Source: CBFDBF01 sp050287725
Lineage (GTDB): Bacteria; Pseudomonadota; Gammaproteobacteria; Chromatiales; Chromatiaceae
Assembly: GCA_050287725.1 (NCBI GenBank)
Contig: JBNKCL010000016.1
Coordinates: 1 to 50,769 of the forward strand
DNA: 50,769 bases
Reading direction: 5' to 3'
Shown: positions 1-8,271 of the stretch, in pieces
Numbering within the stretch: the stretch's first letter is position 1
Layout: every line of letters starts with the position of its first letter
Made by a program: the position numbers and the translations under genes
The notes under the pieces: generated by a model
What the model was told of the DNA's origin: nothing
Seen by the model: only the letters and a program-made list of their open reading frames with translations
Database searches by the model: none

Positions 1-1140
1 CCGCAACGCCAACACCGTCATATCATCCACCGGCCCCGTCGTATCCGCGAACTGCCGGACGGCGGAGAAAACCTTGGCCACTGTGTGCTCGGCCCCACTC
101 CCCACTTCCTGCGCCAGTAACTCGACCAATCGCGGCAACGAAAACTGTTCGTGTTCCGTACTGAACGCTTCGAGAATCCCATCGGTACAGAGCAGGAGGG
201 TATCGCCCGGCGTCAGCGACAAAGTGAAACTACCGTAGTCCAAACCTGTCTCCACACCCAGCACCACCCCCGCGCCCTCTTCCAGCAACTCCACCTGTTG
301 CCCGCCGGAACGAAGTAACAACGGATGCGGATGACCGCCGTTCGCGTATTCAAGTTGCCAACTGGAGGTATCGAGGATCGCGTAGACCGCCGATACATAC
401 ATCCCCCGAACGGTGTGTTCGCACAACAGATTGTTCACCTGCTCCAGGCAAGCCGCCGGGGAAAGTCCGTTCATCGCCGAAGTCCGCAACAGGGTATGCG
501 CCACTCCCATAAAGAAGGCCGCCGGAACCCCTTTGCCGGTAACGTCCGCCACCACGATGCCGATCCGATGCTGATCGATCTCAAACAGATCGTAGAAATC
601 GCCGCTCATCTCCTCAGCCGGCGCCAGCCGGGCGGCAATCTCCAATGCCGGATAGGCGGGAAATCGGTTCGGGATAATACTCCGCTGCAGATGACCGGCA
701 AGTTCCACCTCACGACGCAACGCCGACAGCTGCACCTCGTTGCGCCATGCCTGGCGACGTTCTTCTGTCTGCTGGTGCACCTTGCGGATGGTGGCGGCCA
801 AATCATCGCCCGTCACCGGCTTGGTCAAAAAGTCGGCAGCCCCCCGATTCATCGCCTGACGGATCAGCCCCAGATCCCCATTCGAAGCAAGCGCGATACG
901 CGGGAGCCGCGGTCCATGTCCAGGCAATTGACGGAACAACTCCATGCCACTGATTTCCGGTCGATCGATGGCGATAATGGTGAGATCCAGATCTTCCATG
1001 GTTGCCAACATCGAGAGCGCTTCGGCATCGTTGCGTGCAAACACAAACCCGGTCTCTGCTCCTTCCATCTCCATCATGGCATGGCAGAGATCTCGAAATG
1101 CGGGATCATCATCTACGACAAGGGTGTGGGGCATGGGCAT
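1..1140 (-). CDS. Response-regulator-like protein with SpoIIE/PP2C phosphatase domain (3' end outside window)
   Basis: Reading leftwards from the ATG at 1140 the frame stays open for 380 codons to the window edge, so the C-terminus is missing. AGGA lies about 6 nt upstream of the start. Residues 1-120 form a CheY-like receiver with the acidic cluster D10-D12 and the conserved lysine in LTKPV. The position that aligns with the phospho-accepting aspartate is alanine (A57, context TIIAIDRPEISG), so classical phosphorylation is doubtful. A short coiled linker follows, then a PP2C-type SpoIIE/RsbU phosphatase: SGDFYDL, VADVTGKGVPAAFFM, YANGGHPHP, LCTDGILE and a terminal VDDMTVLALR carry the metal-binding aspartates. 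Such proteins usually dephosphorylate an anti-sigma antagonist in a partner-switching pathway; no partner is visible here. Domain identity is secure, the target is unknown. Confidence 0.9.
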   Translation of the reverse strand, partial: MPMPHTLVVDDDPAFRDLCHAMMEMEGAETGFVFARNDAEALSMLATMEDLDLTIIAIDRPEISGMELFRQLPGHGPRLPRIALASNGDLGLIRQAMNRGAADFLTKPVTGDDLAATIRKVHQQTEERRQAWRNEVQLSALRREVELAGHLQRSIIPNRFPAYPALEIAARLAPAEEMSGDFYDLFEIDQHRIGIVVADVTGKGVPAAFFMGVAHTLLRTSAMNGLSPAACLEQVNNLLCEHTVRGMYVSAVYAILDTSSWQLEYANGGHPHPLLLRSGGQQVELLEEGAGVVLGVETGLDYGSFTLSLTPGDTLLLCTDGILEAFSTEHEQFSLPRLVELLAQEVGSGAEHTVAKVFSAVRQFADTTGPVDDMTVLALR

Positions 1141-1337
1141 CCGATCCTCATTGTTGTTGCATCTGAGTGTAGACACCCTTCGCTCAGGCCACAAGCAGGA
1201 CCGTTGTCGTAACGGGTTTCGCTGCGATTCCCCTGTCGGTCACGGCGGTAAGAATGAGCGATTATTCCGGAAATGAGTTCGGCGGCGGCTTCCGGGTTAT
1301 AATTTTCATTCAAGCCACAATGGAACCAGGAGCCTTC

Positions 1338-2180
1338 GTGAAACGGATCGGCGCCCATGTCAGTATCAGCGGCGGAGTGGAAAACGCCCCGCGCAACGCA
1401 ACAACCATCGGGGCAAAAGCCTTTGCCATGTTCACCAAGAACCAACGGCAGTGGCAGGCCCGCCCTTATACCGAAAAGAACATCCAGGACTTCAAACGCA
1501 ATCTGGCGGAGGCGGAGATCTCCCCCGCCCATGTGCTGCCCCACGACGGTTATCTGATCAATCTGGCCCATCCGGAGGCCGAGGCGCTGCAAAAATCCCG
1601 CAACGCCTTCCTGGACGAGATGCGACGTTGTGAGCAATTGGGTTTGACCCTGCTCAACTTCCACCCCGGCAGCCATCTGCGGCAGATCTCCGAGGAACAA
1701 GGGCTGGCGCGCGTCGCGGATTCGATCAACTGGGCCCTGGCGCAGACCGAAGGCGTCACGGCGGTTATCGAAAACACCGCCGGCCAGGGCTCCAATCTGG
1801 GTTTTCGCTTCGAGCACCTGGCCGCCATCATCGCGCAGGTGAAAGACCGGTCTCGCGTGGGGGTCTGTCTCGACACCTGCCACACCTTTACCTCCGGCTA
1901 TGATTTGCGGACAGCCGCTGCTTGCGAAGCCACCTTTTCCGAATTCGACCGCATTGTCGGATTCCGCTATCTGCGGGGCATGCACCTCAACGACTCAAAG
2001 CCCGACCTCGGTTCCCGGGTCGACCGCCACGCCAGCCTGGGACAAGGCAAGCTGGGCTGGGAGCCGTTCCGCTACATCATGAATGACGACCGTTTCGAGG
2101 AAATCCCGCTGGTGTTGGAAACGGTGGATGAGACGTTGTGGCCCGAGGAGATCCGGCAACTGTACGCCTTGGTCAAGTAA
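1338..2180 (+). CDS. nfo: Endonuclease IV (AP endonuclease)
   Basis: This is a 280-residue product, close to the 285 residues of E. coli Nfo. It is a Zn-dependent TIM-barrel enzyme that cleaves 5' of abasic sites in base excision repair. The metal ligands of the family appear in order: HDGYLINL, NFHPGSH, VIENTAGQG, CLDTCHTFTSGYD, HLNDSK, RVDRHASLGQG and LVLETVDE. I chose the GTG at 1338 because AGGAG lies 5 nt upstream and the protein then begins (M)KRIGAHVSISGG, as the family does; an in-frame ATG at 1320 is the alternative. It is divergently transcribed from the phosphatase across about 200 bp. Confidence in function is high. Confidence 0.96.
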   Translation: MKRIGAHVSISGGVENAPRNATTIGAKAFAMFTKNQRQWQARPYTEKNIQDFKRNLAEAEISPAHVLPHDGYLINLAHPEAEALQKSRNAFLDEMRRCEQLGLTLLNFHPGSHLRQISEEQGLARVADSINWALAQTEGVTAVIENTAGQGSNLGFRFEHLAAIIAQVKDRSRVGVCLDTCHTFTSGYDLRTAAACEATFSEFDRIVGFRYLRGMHLNDSKPDLGSRVDRHASLGQGKLGWEPFRYIMNDDRFEEIPLVLETVDETLWPEEIRQLYALVK

Positions 2181-2316
2181 GAAGCGCGGTATTTGTTTTC
2201 AACTTCCAACGGCCGACCACGTTTTGTGAAATCCATATCTAACAAACCACTCGTGGCCGCGAAATAATCCACCTGTCATACGGACGAGACATTCAGGTTA
2301 TGGTAGAAAATCAGAC

Positions 2317-3468
2317 ATGAAGCGCCTGCTCGTCAACTATGTCTATTTCGAAGCCGTGGGTCACGCCATGGAGGGGTTGCGTTACGCCTACTGGTTTGCC
2401 CAGGACAACCCGGATCTGGAGGTATCCGTCCTCCTGAACTCGCGTACCGCCGTTGAACTGGGTTGGTGCGTGCCCGGGATCAAGCGGGTCTATCCGGTGG
2501 CCGTCAAGGCCTTCCAGAACGCGGAAACGGCCGCGGCCGAACTGGCAAGGATTCCGCGCGACTGGGACTACGAACTGCGCGATCCGCGCATCGGCAACCA
2601 GAATACCCGCCCGCATCTGCTCGAACGCTGCTGGGATTACCTGACGCAGCACTTGCGCCCGGCGTTGCTCTCCCGCAAACACGAGGCGCCTCCCGGTTTT
2701 CCCCAGCGCAGCAATACCCAACGACTTCGATTAAATCTTCCGGAAGCGGGATATAGCCAGGCGCAGCGATTGATCGGCGATGCCGCCCGTCCCCGGATCG
2801 CCATCCTGCCCGCACCCGGCAGCGGGACCGGATCGCGCGCCCCGAGCCTCGCCACCTGGCGCAAATTGCTGCACGCCTTGCGGCAATCCATCGGCGAGAT
2901 ATCCGTTTTCGTAATCGGCTCCTCCCAGACCGGCCGTCCGACCACGTCCGGCATTACCCCGGAACAGATCGGGCAACTGGCCGCGGAAACACCCTGGATT
3001 CACAACGCCTTCGATTTCGGCCTGCTCAATCAACTGGCGCTGATCGATCTGTGCGATCTGTTCATCTCTCCCCACAGCGGTTTCGCATTCGCCGCCCAAT
3101 GCACCGATACCCCCTGGCTGGCGCTGTCCGGCGGGGAGTGGCCCGACTATTGGCTGGGAGGTGTGCCCTTTGCCTGCCTCTATCCGGAGTGCGACCGGTA
3201 CCCCTGCCATGACGGCAAGCTGGAGGCATGCGAGCAGGCGCATACGGCGGGACGTCCCTACCGTTGCCTTGAAGATTCGACGCTTTTGCCGCGGCTTCCC
3301 GAGGCGGTGCAACTGGCCGAAGAGCTGATCTCCGGGCGCCGCACCTGGCCCGAGTCCCTCGCGGCCCATCGTCGGTTTTTTGCCCGCCGCGACGGGATAC
3401 CGGAAAACGAGGTTATCCTGGAGGGCAAGTACATCGGCTCCGGCAAAATCCCGAGCCAACCGGCCTGA
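2317..3468 (+). CDS. Glycosyltransferase family 9-like protein
   Basis: A 383-residue protein that resembles GT-B fold heptosyltransferase-like (GT9) proteins in layout. The N-terminal part starts MKRLLVNYVYFEAVGHAMEGL, a middle segment reads RPRIAILPAPGSGTGSRAP with an ATWRKLLHAL helix, and a segment typical of the nucleotide-sugar half follows: LIDLCDLFISPHSGFAFAAQ and TPWLALSGGEWPDYW. No membrane segment or signal peptide is seen. The acceptor and donor cannot be told from the sequence. It stands alone between nfo and a convergent gabD, with no LPS genes nearby and a weak ribosome binding site. It could instead be a non-LPS member or a degenerate GT-B protein. Family assignment is tentative. 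Confidence 0.6.
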   Translation: MKRLLVNYVYFEAVGHAMEGLRYAYWFAQDNPDLEVSVLLNSRTAVELGWCVPGIKRVYPVAVKAFQNAETAAAELARIPRDWDYELRDPRIGNQNTRPHLLERCWDYLTQHLRPALLSRKHEAPPGFPQRSNTQRLRLNLPEAGYSQAQRLIGDAARPRIAILPAPGSGTGSRAPSLATWRKLLHALRQSIGEISVFVIGSSQTGRPTTSGITPEQIGQLAAETPWIHNAFDFGLLNQLALIDLCDLFISPHSGFAFAAQCTDTPWLALSGGEWPDYWLGGVPFACLYPECDRYPCHDGKLEACEQAHTAGRPYRCLEDSTLLPRLPEAVQLAEELISGRRTWPESLAAHRRFFARRDGIPENEVILEGKYIGSGKIPSQPA

Positions 3469-3485
3469 TGGGTGACCGGCCGGCG

Positions 3486-4934
3486 TCAAATGCCCATGCA
3501 GAGGTACTTTACCTCCAGGTAATCCTCAATGCCGTAGCGTGATCCTTCGCGGCCGACCCCGGACTGTTTGACACCGCCGAACGGAGCCACCGCGGTGGAA
3601 ATAATCCCGGAGTTGATCCCCACCATGCCGTACTCCAGTCCCTCCGCCACCCGCCACACCCGGCCCAGATCGCGGCTGAAGAAGTAGGCCGCCAGACCGA
3701 ACTCGGTGTCGTTGGCCATGCCGATCGCCTCCGCCTCGGTGTGAAACCGGAACAACGGAGCCACCGGCCCGAAGGTCTCCTCCCGGGCGATCAGCATCTT
3801 GGAGGAGACGTCCGCCAACAGGGTGGGCTGGAAGAAGGTACCGCCTCGCGCGTGGCGTTTTCCACCCACCACCACCCGTGCGCCCTGGGCCAGGGCATCG
3901 GCGATATGCTCCTCCACCTTTTCCACCGCCGCCGGGTTGATGAGCGGACCTTGCGTGACCCCTTCCTCCATTCCGTCCCCGACCTTCAGATCCTGCACCG
4001 CGACCGCCAGCTTTTCCGCAAAGGCGTCATATACCCCGTCCTGCACCAATAGCCGGTTGGCGCAGACACAGGTCTGGCCGGCGTTGCGGTATTTGGACTG
4101 GATCGCACCCTCCACCGCGGCATCGAGATCCGCATCGTCAAACACAATGAAGGGCGCGTTGCCGCCCAACTCCAGGGAGAGCTTCTTGATGGTGGGGGCG
4201 CACTGCTCCATCAGTTTCCGGCCCACCTCGGTGGAACCGGTGAAGGAGAGCTTGCGCACCGCCGGATTGGAGGTCAGCTCCCCGCCGATGGCGCCGGCGG
4301 AACCGGTGACCACATTGAGAACCCCCGGCGGAATCCCGGCGCGCTCCGCCAGTCGGCACAGCGCCAATGCCGAGAACGGGGTGTTCCCCGCCGGCTTCAC
4401 CACCATGGAACAACCGGCCGCCAGCGCCGCCCCCGCCTTGCGGGTGATCATGGCGTTCGGGAAGTTCCAGGGGGTGATGGCGGCGCACACCCCGATCGGC
4501 TGCTTGATGACGACGATCCGTTTGTCCGCCTGATGTTGCGGAATGGTCTCGCCGTAGATGCGTTTCCCCTCCTCCGCGAACCACTCGATGAAGGAGGCAC
4601 CGTAGCCGATCTCGCCCCGGGCCTCGCTGAGGGGCTTGCCCTGTTCCCGGGTCAGAATCCGGGCCAGATCCTCCTTATGCTCCAGCATCAGTTCGTACCA
4701 GCGGCGCAGGATAACCGCCCGCTCCGCCGCGGTTCTCTCGCGCCAGGCCGGCCAGGCGACGGCGGCCGCTTCAATGGCGCGCCGGGTCTCGGCCGCCCCC
4801 ATATCCGGCACCGTTCCCAGCAATTCGCCATTGGCCGGATTGGTGATCTCACGTACTTTCCGGCTGTCGGCGTCCAGCCATTTGCCGTTGATGTAACACT
4901 GTTGCCGAAACAAAGCTTCCTCTGTAAGCCGCAT
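3486..4934 (-). CDS. gabD: NAD(P)-dependent succinate-semialdehyde dehydrogenase
   Basis: A 482-residue aldehyde dehydrogenase oxidising succinate semialdehyde to succinate, the last step of GABA degradation. Features seen include the nucleotide-binding segment PWNFPNAMITRKAGAALAAG, FTGSTEVG, the catalytic glutamate in SLELGGNAPF, the catalytic cysteine in GQTCVCANR, and EETFGPVAPLF near the end. The ATG at 4940 touches a GGAGG directly, while the second in-frame ATG at 4934 lies 6 nt from it, so 4934 is the better start. The length is normal for GabD. No gabT or GABA permease flanks it, so it may serve another semialdehyde. It converges with the GT9-like gene, with 17 bp between the stop codons. 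Confidence 0.9.
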   Translation of the reverse strand: MRLTEEALFRQQCYINGKWLDADSRKVREITNPANGELLGTVPDMGAAETRRAIEAAAVAWPAWRERTAAERAVILRRWYELMLEHKEDLARILTREQGKPLSEARGEIGYGASFIEWFAEEGKRIYGETIPQHQADKRIVVIKQPIGVCAAITPWNFPNAMITRKAGAALAAGCSMVVKPAGNTPFSALALCRLAERAGIPPGVLNVVTGSAGAIGGELTSNPAVRKLSFTGSTEVGRKLMEQCAPTIKKLSLELGGNAPFIVFDDADLDAAVEGAIQSKYRNAGQTCVCANRLLVQDGVYDAFAEKLAVAVQDLKVGDGMEEGVTQGPLINPAAVEKVEEHIADALAQGARVVVGGKRHARGGTFFQPTLLADVSSKMLIAREETFGPVAPLFRFHTEAEAIGMANDTEFGLAAYFFSRDLGRVWRVAEGLEYGMVGINSGIISTAVAPFGGVKQSGVGREGSRYGIEDYLEVKYLCMGI

Positions 4935-5139
4935 CGCCATCCTCCGTCCGATATAGGAATTGGTTCCGTACTGTACGGCCCATCAGAATGGGGTGCAAAT
5001 CAAAGAACTGGCCGTTTTGTTAGGTCGATACCTGCAACTCTCCCCGGTTGTTGTATGATGTTTTCAATATCACACGGCTTCTCCGCCGCCGGGAATCGCC
5101 GAACCCGGACCGACTCGAACGAGGACAACACGAACCGTT

Positions 5140-5946
5140 ATGAGAATCATCCGATTCATCGATCCTGAAGGCACCACCCGTTACGGCGTTGAGCAACAAA
5201 ACGGCACCGCCGAAATCCTGGAGTGGAATCTCGATGCCGGTCTGCATCGGAGCGGAACAAGCATCACGGTTGCCAAGCTGCTTGCCCCTGTAGTGCCCAG
5301 CAACATTCTCTGTATCGGCCTGAACTATCATGCCCATGCGGAAGAGACCGGACAGAGCATCTCGGAGAACCCGATTTTGTTTATGAAACCCACCGGCGCC
5401 CTGAATCATCCGGGGGACGATATCCTGCTGCCGACCTGCTGTGACCGCGGGCCGGAGGTGGATTACGAGGCGGAGCTGGCGGTGGTGATCGGCCGTCCGG
5501 TCAAAAATGTACCCCGCGAACGGGCACTGGAATATGTACTGGGTTATACCTGCGCCAACGATGTTTCGGCCCGCCGTTGGCAAAAGCACGGCGGCGGCGG
5601 ACAGTGGGTCCGGGGGAAATCCTTCGACACCTTCTGCCCGTTGGGGCCGGTACTGGTAACTCCCGATGAGATCCCGGATCCGCAGAACCTGGGGGTGCGG
5701 TGTCTGGTGAATGACGAGGTGATGCAGGAGGGCCACACCTCCGACATGATTTTTCCGGTGGCGGAACTGATCAGCGAATTGAGCCGCGATACCACCCTGC
5801 AACCGGGGACGGTGATCCTGACAGGCACCCCCCCGGGGGTCGGTGTGGCGCGCAAGCCGCCGCGCTTCCTGGCGGCGGGTGATGTGGTTACCGTTGAAAT
5901 CGAAAAGATCGGCCGGCTTACCAATCCGGTACAGACCGCAGGCTAA
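5140..5946 (+). CDS. Fumarylacetoacetate hydrolase family protein
   Basis: A 268-residue member of the FAH superfamily, in which a divalent metal promotes C-C bond hydrolysis or decarboxylation of beta-diketo acids or oxaloacetate-like compounds. The core begins with ILCIGLNYHAHAEE; the metal ligands lie in PEVDYEAELAVVIG (two glutamates) and CANDVSAR (aspartate); GKSFDTFCPLGP and ILTGTPPGVG complete the active site. The N-terminal 60 residues form the usual small cap. The substrate cannot be assigned: 2-hydroxyhepta-2,4-diene-1,7-dioate isomerase, acylpyruvase and oxaloacetate decarboxylase all belong here. It is followed after 17 bp by the kinase gene, so the two may be co-transcribed. A candidate GAGG lies about 14 nt from the ATG, rather far. 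Confidence 0.9.
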   Translation: MRIIRFIDPEGTTRYGVEQQNGTAEILEWNLDAGLHRSGTSITVAKLLAPVVPSNILCIGLNYHAHAEETGQSISENPILFMKPTGALNHPGDDILLPTCCDRGPEVDYEAELAVVIGRPVKNVPRERALEYVLGYTCANDVSARRWQKHGGGGQWVRGKSFDTFCPLGPVLVTPDEIPDPQNLGVRCLVNDEVMQEGHTSDMIFPVAELISELSRDTTLQPGTVILTGTPPGVGVARKPPRFLAAGDVVTVEIEKIGRLTNPVQTAG

Positions 5947-5963
5947 GGGAGCAACCGGCTCAA

Positions 5964-7241
5964 ATGCAAAAGAACATCGGCAAATTCCAGATCCTGCGGG
6001 TCATCGACAAAGGCGCTACCAGCACGGTTTACCTGGCGGAAGATCCGTTTACCGGGCAGCAAGTGGCGATTAAGGTCGCGCTCCAGGCTGCCTTCAGCGA
6101 TCCGCTGAACGGAGAGAAATTCCAGAAGATGTTCATCAACGAGGCGAGCCTGGCCGGTAAGCTTCGCCATCCCCACATTGTCTCGGTGTACGACGCCGGC
6201 GTGGAAGACGAACAGCACTACATCGTCATGGAGTACATCCCCGGTCATACCCTGGAGCGTTACTCCACCCCCAACAAGCTGTTGCCCTACGACGACGTGA
6301 TCGAGATCATGTTCAAGTGTTGCAGCGCGCTGGACTACGCCGCGCGCCACGGTGTAATCCACCGCGACATCAAACCGGCCAATCTCCTGATCGTGGAAGG
6401 AACCGACGTCAAGATCAGCGACTTCGGAACGGCGCTGATGGAGAATGCGGACCACACCCAGATCGTGGAACCGGTGGGTTCCCCGGCCTATATGTCGCCG
6501 GAGCAGATCCGGGGCGAAAAACTGACCCATCAGACCGATATCTACTCCCTGGGGGTGGTGATGTACCGGCTGCTGACCGGGCGCCTCCCGTTCGCGGGCA
6601 AGAGCCAGCCGGAGTTGCTGCGCAAGATCCTGCAGGAGGAACCTCCTTCCCTGTACACGCTGCGATCCGACATCCCGCAACCGATCGTGATGATTGTCGA
6701 AAAGTGTTTACAGAAAAACCCGGCCGAGCGCTATCTCACCTGGACGGAACTGGAGCGGGAACTGGCGCTCGCCCACAACCAGCTCGAGGTGCGGTCATCC
6801 GAGGATGTCTCCGATACTGAGAAATTCAACACCCTGCGTAAACTGGACTTCTTTCAGGAGTGTACCGATGTGGAGTTGTGGGAGGTTGTGCGTATCAGCC
6901 AATGGCGCCGGTTCAGCCCCGATACGGCGCTGCTCACCGAAGGCAAGATCGGGGGATCGCTGTTTGTACTGGCGACCGGCACCGCCCGCATCATGATTGC
7001 CGACACCTGCCTCGGAAACATCGATACCGGCCAATGTTTCGGCGAAATGGCCTACATTCACGGAAAACGCCGGCCCCGCAGCGCCAGTGTCATCAGCAAC
7101 GACGATGTAACCGTAATCAAATTCAAATCCGAGGTGCTGCAGGAGGCCTCCATCCAGCTACAAACCTCTATAAACAAGCAGTTGCTCCGCATCATGGCCG
7201 ACCGTCTGGAGAAGACCTCGATCATGGCCGCCGTGATTTAA
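5964..7241 (+). CDS. Ser/Thr protein kinase with C-terminal cyclic-nucleotide-binding-like domain
   Basis: A 425-residue cytoplasmic protein. Residues 8-270 are a Hanks-type kinase: lysine K37 in VAIKVAL, catalytic VIHRDIKPANLL (HRD at 133-135), DFG at 153-155, activation segment GSPAYMSPEQI and TDIYSLGVVMYRLLTGRLPF. The glycine-rich loop reads IDKGATSTVY, so its first glycine is aspartate (D15). Residues 290-425 form a cNMP-binding-like beta roll with FGEMAYIHGKRRPRSASV, resembling a phosphate-binding cassette. No transmembrane sensor is present, unlike many bacterial Hanks kinases, so input probably comes through the C-terminal domain. Whether it binds cAMP, cGMP or nothing is not visible. 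It sits 17 bp after the FAH-family gene. Confidence 0.93.
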   Translation: MQKNIGKFQILRVIDKGATSTVYLAEDPFTGQQVAIKVALQAAFSDPLNGEKFQKMFINEASLAGKLRHPHIVSVYDAGVEDEQHYIVMEYIPGHTLERYSTPNKLLPYDDVIEIMFKCCSALDYAARHGVIHRDIKPANLLIVEGTDVKISDFGTALMENADHTQIVEPVGSPAYMSPEQIRGEKLTHQTDIYSLGVVMYRLLTGRLPFAGKSQPELLRKILQEEPPSLYTLRSDIPQPIVMIVEKCLQKNPAERYLTWTELERELALAHNQLEVRSSEDVSDTEKFNTLRKLDFFQECTDVELWEVVRISQWRRFSPDTALLTEGKIGGSLFVLATGTARIMIADTCLGNIDTGQCFGEMAYIHGKRRPRSASVISNDDVTVIKFKSEVLQEASIQLQTSINKQLLRIMADRLEKTSIMAAVI

Positions 7242-7622
7242 CCCTGGAAACTTTAGTCTTAAAATGGTATTAATCCCATGTTGGGAAGGGTTAATGTCCG
7301 GAAGTGAAGCTATTCTGCTTCGCAGTGGAATCAAAAATGGAGATTTCTTCACCTGATGTGGAGCAAGGACGAAGCGGGGAGTTCGTTCCGCACCACTGAC
7401 GGGAGCGGTCGCGGCGTGCCCCGAAAGAGGGGTCAATCAGGGTTATTGCCGCGGTACCTGCCGCTCCCGGCTTTGGTGCTGGTTTTAACGCAGGCTGTAG
7501 CCCAGCAACCCCCGGCGAAGATAGAAGTTCCGGTGAGCGATCGATCTCCGCTCACGCTGGCAGACACTTCCCAGCAACTCAATAATGACTATGAAAACAA
7601 CGAGTTGAAGGGGGTTGGTAAG
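7242..7622. other. Intergenic region with imperfect dyad and an open frame into the next gene
   Basis: This stretch holds an imperfect dyad at 7269-7295 (ATTAATCCCA then TGGGAAGGGTTAAT) that could be an operator or part of a hairpin after the kinase gene. From 7356 onward the frame of the downstream YbhB gene is open. It encodes a basic then hydrophobic stretch (LLPRYLPLPALVLVLTQAVA) that looks like a signal peptide, with GTG at 7416 and TTG at 7446 as possible starts. I see no RNA gene. Confidence 0.4.
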
Positions 7623-8099
7623 ATGGGGCTTACCATCAGTTCCAAGGCGTTTCGCCAGAACGGCAAGATTCCAGCGCTGTACACCTGCGACGGCGACGAT
7701 CTCTCGCCGCCGCTCTCCTGGTCCGGGCTGCCGGCAGGTACCAAGAGCCTTGCGCTCATCGTGGACGATCCCGACGCCCCTGATCCGGCCGCACCCAAGA
7801 TGACCTGGGTTCACTGGGTGCTGTACAACATCCCGCCTCAGAGCGACGGCCTGCCGGAGGGTGCCAGCAACGGAGACCTGCCCAAGGGGACCCTGGAAGG
7901 CCTGAACGGTTGGAAACGGACCCGCTTCGGAGGACCCTGCCCCCCCATCGGCCGACATCGCTATTTTCACAAGCTCTACGCCCTGGATCTGGTATTGCCG
8001 AACATGCGGCGTCCCACCAAGGCGGAACTGGAACGCGCGATGCAAGGCCATGTCTTGGCACATGCCGAACTGGTCGGTACCTATCAGCGCGCTCGCTGA
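7623..8099 (+). CDS. YbhB/YbcL family (PEBP/Raf kinase inhibitor-like) protein
   Basis: With the ATG at 7623 the product is 158 residues, the same length as E. coli YbhB. A purine-rich AAGGGGG lies about 8 nt upstream. Family signatures are DGDDLSPPLSW, LALIVDDPDAPDP, TWVHWVLYNIPP, and FGGPCPPIGRHRYFHKLYALD, which together shape the anion/ligand pocket of the phosphatidylethanolamine-binding fold. The physiological ligand of bacterial members is unknown. The reading frame extends upstream through a plausible export signal ending AVA-QQ, so a secreted form like YbcL starting at GTG 7416 cannot be excluded. The gene stands alone between the kinase and the HhH protein genes. Confidence 0.88.
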   Translation: MGLTISSKAFRQNGKIPALYTCDGDDLSPPLSWSGLPAGTKSLALIVDDPDAPDPAAPKMTWVHWVLYNIPPQSDGLPEGASNGDLPKGTLEGLNGWKRTRFGGPCPPIGRHRYFHKLYALDLVLPNMRRPTKAELERAMQGHVLAHAELVGTYQRAR

Positions 8100-8271
8100 T
8101 CCGAACCCGTCTCTCTTTTCAAATCCCAAACCCCCGGTTTTCAGCAGAATGGGGCTTCCGCACCCGTATCCCGCTTCTCATATAATCGTATGAGAAACGG
8201 GCGATCGATTCGGATCGTTCGGAACTCGTGCAAGTGCCATACTCAAACACAAAAGAAACCGGAGTCCTCCC

